Origin: Chryseobacterium lathyri
GTDB taxonomy: Bacteria > Bacteroidota > Bacteroidia > Flavobacteriales > Weeksellaceae
Direction: 5' to 3'
Length of the DNA: 64,000 nt
NCBI RefSeq assembly: GCF_003290185.1
Contig: NZ_QNFY01000015.1
Location: 62,001 to 126,000 of the forward strand
The translations under genes were made by a program, and so were the position numbers. Of the stretch, positions 31,853-40,491 are shown in pieces (the first letter of the stretch is position 1; each line of letters starts with the position of its first letter). Under the pieces are notes generated by a model. That model did not search any database. It was not told where the DNA came from and saw only the letters and a program-made list of their open reading frames with translations.

Positions 31853-32866
31853 TTAAGCAATATTTGTCATACCAAACACAGTGTGTTCAGGATAAGCAAT
31901 CCCGGTTCCGGCTCTCATGAAGTTTGCATATTTCCATGTCAATTCATCATATGAATACCAAACTAATAAGGCTTTCACACCTTCTGGTGTAGCTTCACCA
32001 TAAGAACTATCTGTTGCAAATACGAAATTTCCTCTGATTGTTAAAATACATGCATGTGCAGCAACACCATTGTTCAATGCAAATAGAATTGGATCCCAGG
32101 TTGTTTCAACAAGAACATCAATGTCCTTATATTTCAAACTCTTGAAGCCGTTCTGCATATATTGAATGTTATTGGCTAAACCTGCAAGAATTAGAAAATC
32201 TTCATACGCATCAAAAATTGACTGTGATACATAAAAAGCTTTCATATTATTTGGTAAGTGCTTCAGGAAAATATCCTGATTCTTATAAGCCCAATCCAGA
32301 TAATTCTTACCATCGGAAGGTGTTAATTCCCCACTGTTGAAAGCGGAAGTCTGGTTTGCAGGAATAACACCATCATTGATATATTTTGCATATTGTTTGA
32401 AAATACCATCAAAAACGTTCCAACTCCAAACACCATTTCCGTCATTTGGCCTATCAATATCACCGAAATACGCATTGGAAGTAATATCAACCTTAATTGC
32501 TTTCAAGAAGAAATCCATAATGTAATCCCTGAATTTAGGATCTTTGTTTCTGAAATCTTCCAGGCATCCTTTATAAAATTCATTTTCACAATGCTTGGTT
32601 GCTCCATAAACTTCATCAGTTTCGATTTGTCTGATTGAAGCCTTACCAACAGGTGAGAAAACAATATTACAAGATGCATCCCTTCTTTTTAGGATGTTTT
32701 GTTTTCCAAGAATTTCAACAATTTTTTTCTTGCTTGAAACGTCACTCATCACCGTGAACTCGCTAAGAGTTCCATTAAATGAACCATCAGGAAGCAAGTC
32801 CGCAAAATGCGGTTTTACTAACATTTCATAGTAACTCTGTGGTCCTACTTTAAATCTTTCGTTCAT
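31853..32866 (-). CDS. Major capsid protein
   Basis: 337 aa. The assignment combines position (after a protease-scaffold gene and a small decoration-like gene, before a palindrome) with the pattern of HK97-fold capsid proteins of Bacteroidetes phages: an N-terminal arm, a long central helix (FRDYIMDFFLKAIKVDITSNAYFGD), WSWNVFDGIFKQY, the loop KAFYVSQSIFDAYED, and a C-terminal IRGNFVFATDSS region. The length is typical. Confidence 0.8.
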   Translation of the reverse strand: MNERFKVGPQSYYEMLVKPHFADLLPDGSFNGTLSEFTVMSDVSSKKKIVEILGKQNILKRRDASCNIVFSPVGKASIRQIETDEVYGATKHCENEFYKGCLEDFRNKDPKFRDYIMDFFLKAIKVDITSNAYFGDIDRPNDGNGVWSWNVFDGIFKQYAKYINDGVIPANQTSAFNSGELTPSDGKNYLDWAYKNQDIFLKHLPNNMKAFYVSQSIFDAYEDFLILAGLANNIQYMQNGFKSLKYKDIDVLVETTWDPILFALNNGVAAHACILTIRGNFVFATDSSYGEATPEGVKALLVWYSYDELTWKYANFMRAGTGIAYPEHTVFGMTNIA

Positions 32867-32876
32867 AGTTAAATTT

Positions 32877-33266
32877 TTAGTCTCTTAATCCTTGATTGTT
32901 TTTGTTCCCAAGTGATCCGGATAATGCAACACTTCCAATATTGTAGCTGCCTAAATCAGCTTTACAACCTTGTGTGCTGATTACCGTTGCAAGAATGTCT
33001 ATACTTGATAAATTCAGACTTGAAACATCCAACACAACATTTCCTGCATCTGCAGTAATTTGGCCGTGTTTTTCGTTTCCATCTTTGTCGTAAACATGAG
33101 CGTTTACAACATTAAGATCATCACCGGCCCCAAACGTTGAAGTATCGGTGATAGTAACCGTTTTGGCTGTTGCATCTAAAGCGTATGTAAGCATTGCAAC
33201 AAAGCCGGTGCATTCACAACCTTCGCAAAGGTCATTTTGTAACACGTCTTTTTCTAACCCAGTCAT
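32877..33266 (-). CDS. Small head protein (decoration-like)
   Basis: 129 aa. A cysteine-rich start (CEGCECTG) is followed by a beta-rich body with tandem DATAKTVTITDTS and SSIDILATVIST stretches and a Gly/Asn-rich tail. It lies between the protease-scaffold and capsid genes, where decoration proteins are common. Function inferred from position only. Confidence 0.55.
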   Translation of the reverse strand: MTGLEKDVLQNDLCEGCECTGFVAMLTYALDATAKTVTITDTSTFGAGDDLNVVNAHVYDKDGNEKHGQITADAGNVVLDVSSLNLSSIDILATVISTQGCKADLGSYNIGSVALSGSLGNKNNQGLRD

Positions 33267-33280
33267 ATTATTAGTAATTT

Positions 33281-34414
33281 TTAATCAAATCCAACATCGT
33301 CAGCTTCATATTTGGAAGAAGCTTCACTACCTCTGTTTTTTGGCTTTGCTTGGCCAAAGTTTTTTGAAGCTTTTTCTTCAATGTCTTCCAGTCTTCCAGT
33401 CAAATTTTTAAATTCTTCTGATTCTTTGAAGTTTTCAGGCGTAACATTTTCTTTCACAGCATTTGTGATCTGCGAAATCATGTTTTCTGGTAATCCGTTC
33501 TTAAAGAAATTTGTAAGAGCGGTATTTACCTGTTCATCGGTTGGTGCCTTTGGCTCCAAATCAACATCCTTAAAAGCTTCATTTAAAGCAGATGTTAAGT
33601 TTTCAATTGTCAAGGCTTCCGGTGTTTTGTCTTTTTCGGTAACAACCAAATTTTTAGACTTAAAAGCATTAACAATACCTTCAATTAGCTTGTTCATATC
33701 TAAATTTTGAATTAATTTTTCAGGATCTTCAACAGGTGGTTTGGATGCAATGGAATTAAATGCCACCAAAGCATTCGTATTTTTGAAATTCCAATTGGCC
33801 GAATTGATTGGTTTAAATTCTTCTTTCTGATCAGTTGTCTTGCTTACAAAGCCGTTTTCTACTGCCTTGGTTCCAGTGAACCAGGTTTCAGCATTCATCC
33901 ATTCTTCAATTTGTTCTTTGGATTTTCCTGTTAAATTCACATAAAAATCACGGATGTTATTGTTGAATTCTCGTAGATTTTTGGCCTGTCTTTCAACTTC
34001 ATTCACATCACCCCAGGCGAATCCCGAAACATTATGAATCATATACCAGGAATTCGGTGAAATTTTAGAATTTTTTGCAGCAGATAATGGGTAGGTAGCA
34101 GCGGAACAAATCATCCCCATGCCAATCGTTTCAACAGCGTAACCATCATTTTCAAGTTGCTGAATGAAATCATGCATTGCCATAGCATCGCCGATTTGAC
34201 CACCAAAAGAATTAATGGTGATCCGGATATTTTTAAGGCCGGAATCAAGAATTTCAGTCCTGAACGATTTGAATGAAACAGATGTATCATCATTAAACCA
34301 TTCTTTCCAAATTTCCTGTGTTTCTGCATCTACAATGGTACCATCAATGAAGACATCAAGTCTTTCACCGCTGTTAGAAATTTTGTAGTTAAAAAAAATC
34401 GGATTGTTTTTCAT
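33281..34414 (-). CDS. Head maturation protease (ClpP-like) fused to scaffold
   Basis: 377 aa. Residues 1-205 form a ClpP/S49-like serine protease: INSFGGQIGDAMAM (67-80), the nucleophile S104 in GMICSAATYPLS and H127 in WYMIHN. From about 225 the protein is a charged helical region ending in KNRGSEASSKYEADD, typical of a scaffold tail cleaved during capsid maturation. It is the first gene of a transcription unit that starts at a TACCTTTG box with a palindromic site just upstream. Confidence 0.88.
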   Translation of the reverse strand: MKNNPIFFNYKISNSGERLDVFIDGTIVDAETQEIWKEWFNDDTSVSFKSFRTEILDSGLKNIRITINSFGGQIGDAMAMHDFIQQLENDGYAVETIGMGMICSAATYPLSAAKNSKISPNSWYMIHNVSGFAWGDVNEVERQAKNLREFNNNIRDFYVNLTGKSKEQIEEWMNAETWFTGTKAVENGFVSKTTDQKEEFKPINSANWNFKNTNALVAFNSIASKPPVEDPEKLIQNLDMNKLIEGIVNAFKSKNLVVTEKDKTPEALTIENLTSALNEAFKDVDLEPKAPTDEQVNTALTNFFKNGLPENMISQITNAVKENVTPENFKESEEFKNLTGRLEDIEEKASKNFGQAKPKNRGSEASSKYEADDVGFD

Positions 34415-34432
34415 ACCCCTGTTTGTCAGTTA

Positions 34433-34440
34433 CAAAGGTA
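34433..34440 (-). promoter_or_regulatory. Promoter -7 box of the head-gene unit
   Basis: Minus strand TACCTTTG, a full match to TAnnTTTG, 18 bp before the protease start codon. A TTG lies about 24 bp upstream, inside palindrome site 2. Confidence 0.65.
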
Positions 34441-34458
34441 TTTTTAAATAAATTTAAT

Positions 34459-34477
34459 ATGTAACAATGTTGTATAA
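34459..34477 (-). promoter_or_regulatory. Palindrome site 2, upstream of protease gene
   Basis: TATGTAACAATGTTGTATA, an imperfect copy of the prophage palindrome, placed 19 bp upstream of the -7 box and so over the expected -33 region. This position would suit either an activator or a repressor of the head unit. Confidence 0.65.
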
Positions 34478-34505
34478 ACCGTGCGAGATTTCCGCACGGT
34501 TTTTT
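34476..34505. terminator. Hairpin terminator upstream of the head unit
   Basis: Perfect 10-bp stem AAACCGTGCG/CGCACGGTTT with a 7-base loop, followed by TTT on the plus side and TTTAT on the minus side. It would end the tape-measure/HTH transcript before the head promoter. Confidence 0.75.
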
Positions 34506-34519
34506 AGTATATTTGAATG

Positions 34520-34687
34520 ATGAAAAAAATTATTTTAGAAAAATTTTTTGACTTTGTAGAAAAAATATATTACCCGGATTACATTCCTTATTATTCCAGG
34601 TGGATGAATATGTTTTTAAGACTTTTGTTCCTTCCTTTATTTATTATTTACAAAATCATTCAAAACAACGGTCACAAATATCCCTAA
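34520..34687 (+). CDS. Small plus-strand membrane protein, 55 aa
   Basis: Complete frame from ATG at 34520 to TAA at 34687 in an otherwise non-coding part of the late region. It reads MKKIILEKFFDFVEKIY, then PDYIPYYSRW, then a hydrophobic helix (MNMFLRLLFLPLFIIYKII) and a polar end. It converges with the HTH gene (32-bp overlap of the 3' ends). It is the only plus-strand gene candidate inside the late region; an antisense role or a lysogenic membrane protein is possible. Confidence 0.45.
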   Translation: MKKIILEKFFDFVEKIYYPDYIPYYSRWMNMFLRLLFLPLFIIYKIIQNNGHKYP

Positions 34688-34886
34688 CAGTTGATTTTGG
34701 GACATCGAGTTTTTGAGAAATTTGCCCTAACGTCAACCCTTTGTTTCTTTCAATGCAAACTTTTAATTGTGTTGAATCAACACCTGCATATTTGCAAAAT
34801 TTTTCAAAATCTGCAATTGCCATGTCAAGGGCTTCATTTTTATCTTCAAAGGATAATGTTTGTTGTTTGAATGTTTTTTTCTGCAT
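34656..34886 (-). CDS. Small helix-turn-helix protein between tail and head modules
   Basis: 76 aa. Residues 51-75 read LTLGQISQKLDVPKSTVRDI, a clear helix-turn-helix similar to sigma region 4 or small phage regulators. The N-terminal 45 residues are helical and charged. It is encoded between the tape-measure unit and the head unit, next to palindrome site 2 and its promoter. A DNA-binding function is likely; binding to the TGTAACA palindromes is a guess from location. Confidence 0.7.
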   Translation of the reverse strand: MQKKTFKQQTLSFEDKNEALDMAIADFEKFCKYAGVDSTQLKVCIERNKGLTLGQISQKLDVPKSTVRDICDRCFE

Positions 34887-34891
34887 GGATA

Positions 34892-35476
34892 TTAATTTTT
34901 GTTTAGTACAGCATTATCATTTATAATAGAATATAAAAATGATTCAGGCTGTAGGTATGCGTATGTTTTTGAATTCTGGTAAGCATCTAAATAAAGTGTA
35001 GATTTATTATTACCCCATAAACTAATTATTGATTCATCCCTTGCCGTAACATAAGAATATGACCAATCGTTGTTTGTAATCCGGGCAGATCCTTCACGAT
35101 AACATTCTACTTCAACCATAGCCAAATCATTTACCGTGATCACGGCATTGGCATTATCAATAATTACCCTGCAACGGGTTTTGCCGGAAAGATCAAGTGT
35201 TAAAGAAGATCCCTGAAGTAGTATTATATCAGTTACTGTGTCGGTTAAACTTACCTCTCTTTGATAAAATCCTTCGTTCTCCAATTCTTCAATGGGAAAA
35301 TATTGGATAAGATCACGGAATCCGTTTTTAAAAATCCAACGGAAATTTCCTTCAGATTTAACAATCCTCAAAATATCACTATAGCTTTCCGCTTTAACAT
35401 ATAGGTGGAAAAGTTTGTTGATTTCTTTTTTTCTTTGCCGATCTAGCAATTCAAATTTCAATTCTTCAAATGTCAT
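34892..35476 (-). CDS. Hypothetical beta-repeat protein downstream of the tape measure
   Basis: 194 aa. A helical first third (FELLDRQRKKEINKLFHLY) is followed by regular short beta strands (TDIILLQGSSLTLDLSG, CRVIIDNANAVITVND, MVEVECYREGSARITNND, ESIISLWGNNKSTLYLDAY) that suggest a beta-helix or stacked-strand fold as in polymer-binding proteins. It overlaps the tape-measure gene by 4 bp. A tail or adhesion component is possible. Confidence 0.6.
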   Translation of the reverse strand: MTFEELKFELLDRQRKKEINKLFHLYVKAESYSDILRIVKSEGNFRWIFKNGFRDLIQYFPIEELENEGFYQREVSLTDTVTDIILLQGSSLTLDLSGKTRCRVIIDNANAVITVNDLAMVEVECYREGSARITNNDWSYSYVTARDESIISLWGNNKSTLYLDAYQNSKTYAYLQPESFLYSIINDNAVLNKN

Positions 35477-38400
35477 AATGTCGCAATTTCTGAACGTTTT
35501 TTATTTTCTTTTTGGGCATTATCAATATCACGTTGGGAAACATAAGTTTTCTTCATGGATTCTTGTTTTTGCATTTCCGCCAATTCTTCAATACTCTGTT
35601 CGATCCTGTCAAGTCTTTCAAAATTTGCATTATTATTTTGTGTAGAAGAATTTGAATCTTCGTAATAACTCCTGAAGACCGGCGGTTGCAAATTGCTTCC
35701 TAAAAATTTCCCTCCATTCATGAACTTCTTCATTGTTGCACCACCATCCCAGTCAACACCCCCGCCAATTGAATTTATTTTACTGGCAATCTGTGAAGGG
35801 GTTCCGGAAACTGTATAAGTAGACTTATCTTTCATTGAATCAGCATTGATAATTCCTTCCATACCTTCCATTTCAGCAACTTTATTTCCGGTGTTAGGAT
35901 CGTACACAGGCATTCCGCCTTCTGAATGGGACGGACCAAATAATTTACCGCCTTTACCTAAAAACTGACCCCCGCGTTTATATTGTGTTTTATCAATATT
36001 AGACATCGTTGATGCAAATCTTACTGTTGCAATAGTGGATAAAATTGCCCCCATAATCGGCCCGGCGATTGGGCCTAATTGCATTGCCGTTGACCAAATA
36101 TTCCCTAATTCCAAAAAGAAAGCAATTCTGGCTTCGTTTTTCTTGATTTTTTTTAATTTTTCTCCGGCTTCTTTATCTGCTTTTTTCTTTTTTTCGGCTG
36201 CCTGTCTGTCAATACTTTCTTTTTCTGCGGCGGATTGTGCAAATCTTTGTAATTGTTTAGTCTCTAAATCAATTCTTTCATAGGCTAATTGTTTACTTTC
36301 TTCAACCCTTTGACGTTCCATATCGAAATAACTATTCATCGCCTGTTGTGCAATATCGAATGATTGAGCAATAGCATAACCCAATTGTTCAGAAACATCT
36401 TTTCCGCCCAACATAATTTGATCATCCCCGTTCTTTAATTTATTTGTTAAGGAAGAAGCAAGGCCGGAAACTCCGGATCCTGGTGCCCCAACTGGAACGG
36501 CTGCACCGGTTACCCTTACATTACTCTCGGCTTGTGCTTTCTGGAACTCCAATTCTTCTTTTTGCTTTCTTAAAGCATTCCATTTATCCCATTCAATTTC
36601 AGTAAGTTCTTTGCCTTGCATTATGAAAAGGTCATAGGCTTCAATTTTGGATCTTATATTTCCAAGTTCAACATTGATATTTTGAAGTTCAAGTCTTGCA
36701 GAAATTTTTTGAAGTTCAATTTTTCTCTGAATATTGGTTAACTCTTTATTTTGTAATACAAGTTTAGAATCAGAATTCGCCTTTATTTCATTGGCATTTT
36801 TCATTTCTTCTGAAGTCCTGTCAATTACATTGAAGGTAACTGCAGTTACCTTGATTCTATATTCAAGTGTATTCCTATTTTCTGCATCCAATTTTTCTTT
36901 AAGTTGGCGCATTAGGTTATTGAATTCTTCAACAGATCCTTTGGAATACTCTGATTGTAAATCCAACATTTTCTGATTGTATGCAATTTGAGCATCCGTA
37001 CTTTCCTTATAGAAAAGTTTTTCTGCTTCTAATTTTTCTAATTCAGAAGAAAATGGACTATTAATAACAAGATCTCTTTTTCTCTGTAAGGAATCTTCTT
37101 CATTTTTCAATTCATCATCAACACGCTTCTTATTAAGGGTGAAAAGCTTATCATTTGCTTCACGTTGTGATTTAAATTTATCAAGTTGTGCCTGGGATTC
37201 CTGCTTTCTTTCTTCAGCATTTCCTTTTTTTAGGTAAGCAATTTTAGCATCATGATATTTATTTGTACTGTCAAGGCTTTTTTTGATATAATCTTCCTCA
37301 TTTATTTTACCTTGGAGAAATGACTTTTCTAAAACGGCTAATTCATCATTCTTAACGGATTCAAGATCTTTAAGACGGTCTTTTTGTGTGCCAGTCAACC
37401 GGGACCCCTTGTCAATATTTGTTTTTTTATCAGTCTTGGTAAGTGAATCAAGATAATCCTGCTTTTGTTTTATTTGTTTCTGAAGATCATAATACCTTTT
37501 TGAACCAATTTCTGCTGCATCAAATTCAGTTGTCAATGCCTGGATTTCTTCACGCAAAGCAGACAGTGTTCTTGAAACTCCTGACCCAGAATCGGAGCCC
37601 GTGAAATTGGTTGCATTTCCTTTAGCAATATTTTGAACCTGTTCTTTAGTAAGAATATTCATTTCTTTTTGAAGCTGGATTCTTTCTTTCAGATTGTTGT
37701 TATAAACATCCTCTGAATCACCAGGGCCGATCCCAATCATGCCACCAACCCCACGTGCAAATTCTCCCCACGAACGACTGTCAAAAACCTTATTTTTATA
37801 CTTGTCTGCTTCAAGTTTTGCGTTAGCATCATCAGTGGCTTTCATTTCAAGTTCCACTAATTTTTTTTGTTTTTCTTGAACCAAAGATTCAACCGCCTTT
37901 GCTCTAGCAACTTCAAGGATCTTTTTACGGTAAGCTTCAAGAATCTGCGTTCCTTCAGCAGTTTTAATATTTTCAAGAGTAAGGGCCCCTAGGTATTTAG
38001 GGTTAATATTTATTAGTTCTTGAAGCGCAATTTTCTTTGTACTCAGTGCAATGTTATTATCCTTCAAAACACGAGTTAATATTTCAATTTTAGCAATGGT
38101 ATCAACAGTAGCTTCAGTTGTTTTTTTAGTGATTTCAGCGTTCAACTTCATTTCTGTAGCAGTTTGCTTAATTGCCTGACCTTGTTTTTTAAGGCTGTCA
38201 GAAGCTTTTTCAGTTCTTGCACTCATTAATACCATCGCACCGCCGATTGCTGCCAAACCTGCAATAATCCATCCAACAGGCGTTGTGAGAATTGTTAAAT
38301 TCAAAGAAATCCACGCGGTTCTAATTCCTGGAATAATTGTCCCAAAAAACAACATTGTTGCATTTAATGCCCTCCAACCCAAATTTGCAACAGCAAGTGC

Positions 38401-40446
38401 AACTGCTTGGGCTCTAATCAAAATATTTGAAGCGGTAATCAATGCATTCCCTATTACAGTTCTTGCTGCATAAACAACTGTTTGTTGGATTGAAATGGCT
38501 AATGCTTGTATATTTTGCCAATATGCAAGTGTTAGAAGTGTAATTATAGTATACCACGCCCACATTGGTATTCCAGAAATGGCACTTCCAAGCACTCCAA
38601 TTATAGTAATAGTAGTTTTAAGGAATGATTGGAATTTCTGATTATTAGCAGCATCAACAAAGCTTTTTTTAAGCTTATCCATTCCGGCTGATAGGTTTTC
38701 ATTTTTTTTATTGAATGCATCGGTGATATTGGATGTATCTTGATAAGCTTCACCGGCACTTTTAATACTTTTTCTAAATGTTTCTGAATTCTTACCTAAA
38801 ACCCCCAATGCTGAAACAATCCCTGCACCACCTTTTTTTGCAAGTTCTGAATCACCCAATGATTGAATAAGTTCTTCAATACTTACTTTATCTTTTGTGA
38901 TTCCTTCAGCGACACGAATAAGGGCCTCAGCAGGATTTGAATTGATTAATGCAGAAAAATCCTTTTGCGACATTTTTGCAAACTTGGAAAACTTTTCTGT
39001 ATCACTCGCAATTTTTGGGATGATACGCACTAATGCAGTTGAAGAAGTTTCTGCACTTTGGCCGTATTGTTCAAATCCGGATGCCAGCCCTAAAACAGAA
39101 GGAAGGGTGATATCAGAAATACCCTTTAGACCTGCCATTCTTTTGGAAAAGTCATTCAAAAACGGAACGGATGCCACGGATTCATTGGCCAAAGTACGTA
39201 CAGCATTACCCATTCTGAGCAAATTATCTTCTGTAACATTTCCGGATCCTTCAAAAACGTTGATCAGTTTTACAAGACTTTCGGTACCGGTTTCTACATC
39301 GCCAAAATCTTTTCCAAAGGCTGTTTTTATTTTATCAATACCCGCTACAACACCAACAAGATCTGATTCTTCAACACCTGCTTTTATGGCAATATTCCCA
39401 ATATTAACCAATTCCGGAAGTTTGGTCCTTGTATCAATTTTTGCAAGGTTATCAACCAGTTTTTGCGCCCCGCCGGCTGCTTTTTCCAATTCAACTTCCA
39501 TACTCGTAACACCATCAGCCAATTGATAAGTATTATCAATAAGTTCCTGTGTTTTTGCCATGGCAGTTTGAAACGAAAGAAACCCGACCATAAAGCCGGT
39601 AATTTCTCCTTTCAGATTACGGAAATAATTCTTTAAATTGTTGGTAACTTGACCGCCAACCGTACTTGTGTTTCTTAATTCGGTTTGAATCCTTGTAATT
39701 TCACGGGTAAATTGTGAAGCTGCATTTCGGTTCTCAATAATTTCACGCTGAATTGCATCAAGATCACCGGTACCACTTTGCCTTACCGTATTTAATCTAT
39801 TTTTTAGGGTCAAAAGTTCAGTATCTAATTCCCGAACTTTGTTTTTAGCTTCATTTACCTGTGTTGCAATTACACTTCCAAGCCCTGCACCGGTTAAAGA
39901 TTGAATGGTGTTTTTGTTTAATCCAGAAAGATTATTTCCGGGATAATTACCAACGTTTCTTTGATATTGGCCAAGACGTGCATCAATATCCTTCAGACGG
40001 CGGTCCAGAACATTAACTTCAGCTTGTGCCCTTTTAAATTCATTTGAATCAACACCGAATTTTACGGCGGTGTCTTTTGCCTTGTTACGTAATTCGGTTA
40101 ATTCACGGGATAATTGTTTGTAATCTCCAACAGATTGCCTCGTTTCGTCTCTTACCCTCCTTTGTTCAGTGGCTTGTTGTTTATTGGCATTACCTAGGGC
40201 AATACTTTCATTTCTTAACTTTATGGTTTCCTGCTTCAAGCGTTCTGTTTCCAGTTTCGCCTGTTTCATTTCTTCATTATACTTTGCCATTTCAGCAGAA
40301 GAAAGACCACCCCTTGAAATAAGATCTTTTAGTTCTTTCCACTTTTTCTTTGAATCGTCAAACTCCCTGTTGACTTTCTTCATTTCATCAAGCAAAACCC
40401 CTTGGCCCTGAATCTTGACTTCATAAATTTTCGTAACGTTAGCCAT
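35473..40446 (-). CDS. Tail tape measure protein
   Basis: 1657 aa, the largest gene of the window. A coiled-coil N-terminus (about 1-270) is followed by a TP901-type tape-measure domain (about 300-570, ELVNIGNIAIKAGVEESDL, SVLGLASGFEQYGQSAETSS), hydrophobic segments (about 610-740, WAWYTIITLLTLAYWQNI), long coiled coils (about 760-1450) and a Gly-rich end (GKLFGPSHSEGGMPVYD). It fixes tail length and is ejected with the DNA. It starts 14 bp downstream of palindrome site 3, so it opens its own unit. Confidence 0.95.
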   Translation of the reverse strand: MANVTKIYEVKIQGQGVLLDEMKKVNREFDDSKKKWKELKDLISRGGLSSAEMAKYNEEMKQAKLETERLKQETIKLRNESIALGNANKQQATEQRRVRDETRQSVGDYKQLSRELTELRNKAKDTAVKFGVDSNEFKRAQAEVNVLDRRLKDIDARLGQYQRNVGNYPGNNLSGLNKNTIQSLTGAGLGSVIATQVNEAKNKVRELDTELLTLKNRLNTVRQSGTGDLDAIQREIIENRNAASQFTREITRIQTELRNTSTVGGQVTNNLKNYFRNLKGEITGFMVGFLSFQTAMAKTQELIDNTYQLADGVTSMEVELEKAAGGAQKLVDNLAKIDTRTKLPELVNIGNIAIKAGVEESDLVGVVAGIDKIKTAFGKDFGDVETGTESLVKLINVFEGSGNVTEDNLLRMGNAVRTLANESVASVPFLNDFSKRMAGLKGISDITLPSVLGLASGFEQYGQSAETSSTALVRIIPKIASDTEKFSKFAKMSQKDFSALINSNPAEALIRVAEGITKDKVSIEELIQSLGDSELAKKGGAGIVSALGVLGKNSETFRKSIKSAGEAYQDTSNITDAFNKKNENLSAGMDKLKKSFVDAANNQKFQSFLKTTITIIGVLGSAISGIPMWAWYTIITLLTLAYWQNIQALAISIQQTVVYAARTVIGNALITASNILIRAQAVALAVANLGWRALNATMLFFGTIIPGIRTAWISLNLTILTTPVGWIIAGLAAIGGAMVLMSARTEKASDSLKKQGQAIKQTATEMKLNAEITKKTTEATVDTIAKIEILTRVLKDNNIALSTKKIALQELININPKYLGALTLENIKTAEGTQILEAYRKKILEVARAKAVESLVQEKQKKLVELEMKATDDANAKLEADKYKNKVFDSRSWGEFARGVGGMIGIGPGDSEDVYNNNLKERIQLQKEMNILTKEQVQNIAKGNATNFTGSDSGSGVSRTLSALREEIQALTTEFDAAEIGSKRYYDLQKQIKQKQDYLDSLTKTDKKTNIDKGSRLTGTQKDRLKDLESVKNDELAVLEKSFLQGKINEEDYIKKSLDSTNKYHDAKIAYLKKGNAEERKQESQAQLDKFKSQREANDKLFTLNKKRVDDELKNEEDSLQRKRDLVINSPFSSELEKLEAEKLFYKESTDAQIAYNQKMLDLQSEYSKGSVEEFNNLMRQLKEKLDAENRNTLEYRIKVTAVTFNVIDRTSEEMKNANEIKANSDSKLVLQNKELTNIQRKIELQKISARLELQNINVELGNIRSKIEAYDLFIMQGKELTEIEWDKWNALRKQKEELEFQKAQAESNVRVTGAAVPVGAPGSGVSGLASSLTNKLKNGDDQIMLGGKDVSEQLGYAIAQSFDIAQQAMNSYFDMERQRVEESKQLAYERIDLETKQLQRFAQSAAEKESIDRQAAEKKKKADKEAGEKLKKIKKNEARIAFFLELGNIWSTAMQLGPIAGPIMGAILSTIATVRFASTMSNIDKTQYKRGGQFLGKGGKLFGPSHSEGGMPVYDPNTGNKVAEMEGMEGIINADSMKDKSTYTVSGTPSQIASKINSIGGGVDWDGGATMKKFMNGGKFLGSNLQPPVFRSYYEDSNSSTQNNNANFERLDRIEQSIEELAEMQKQESMKKTYVSQRDIDNAQKENKKRSEIATL

Positions 40447-40459
40447 AATTTCATTATTA

Positions 40460-40476
40460 ATGTAACATTGTTACAT
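40460..40476 (-). promoter_or_regulatory. Palindrome site 3, upstream of the tape measure
   Basis: ATGTAAC-ATT-GTTACAT, perfect 7-bp arms with a 3-base centre, 14 bp before the tape-measure ATG and 16 bp after the previous gene. No separate TAnnTTTG box lies between it and the start codon. Confidence 0.75.
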
Positions 40477-40491
40477 ATTTGTATTTAAAAT

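Noticed and set aside
38897..39526. 209-codon plus-strand open frame opposite the tape measure
   Set aside because: It is the mirror of a well-supported 1657-aa gene; the product is Ser/Pro/Phe-rich without domain pattern, as expected from antisense of a coiled-coil gene.
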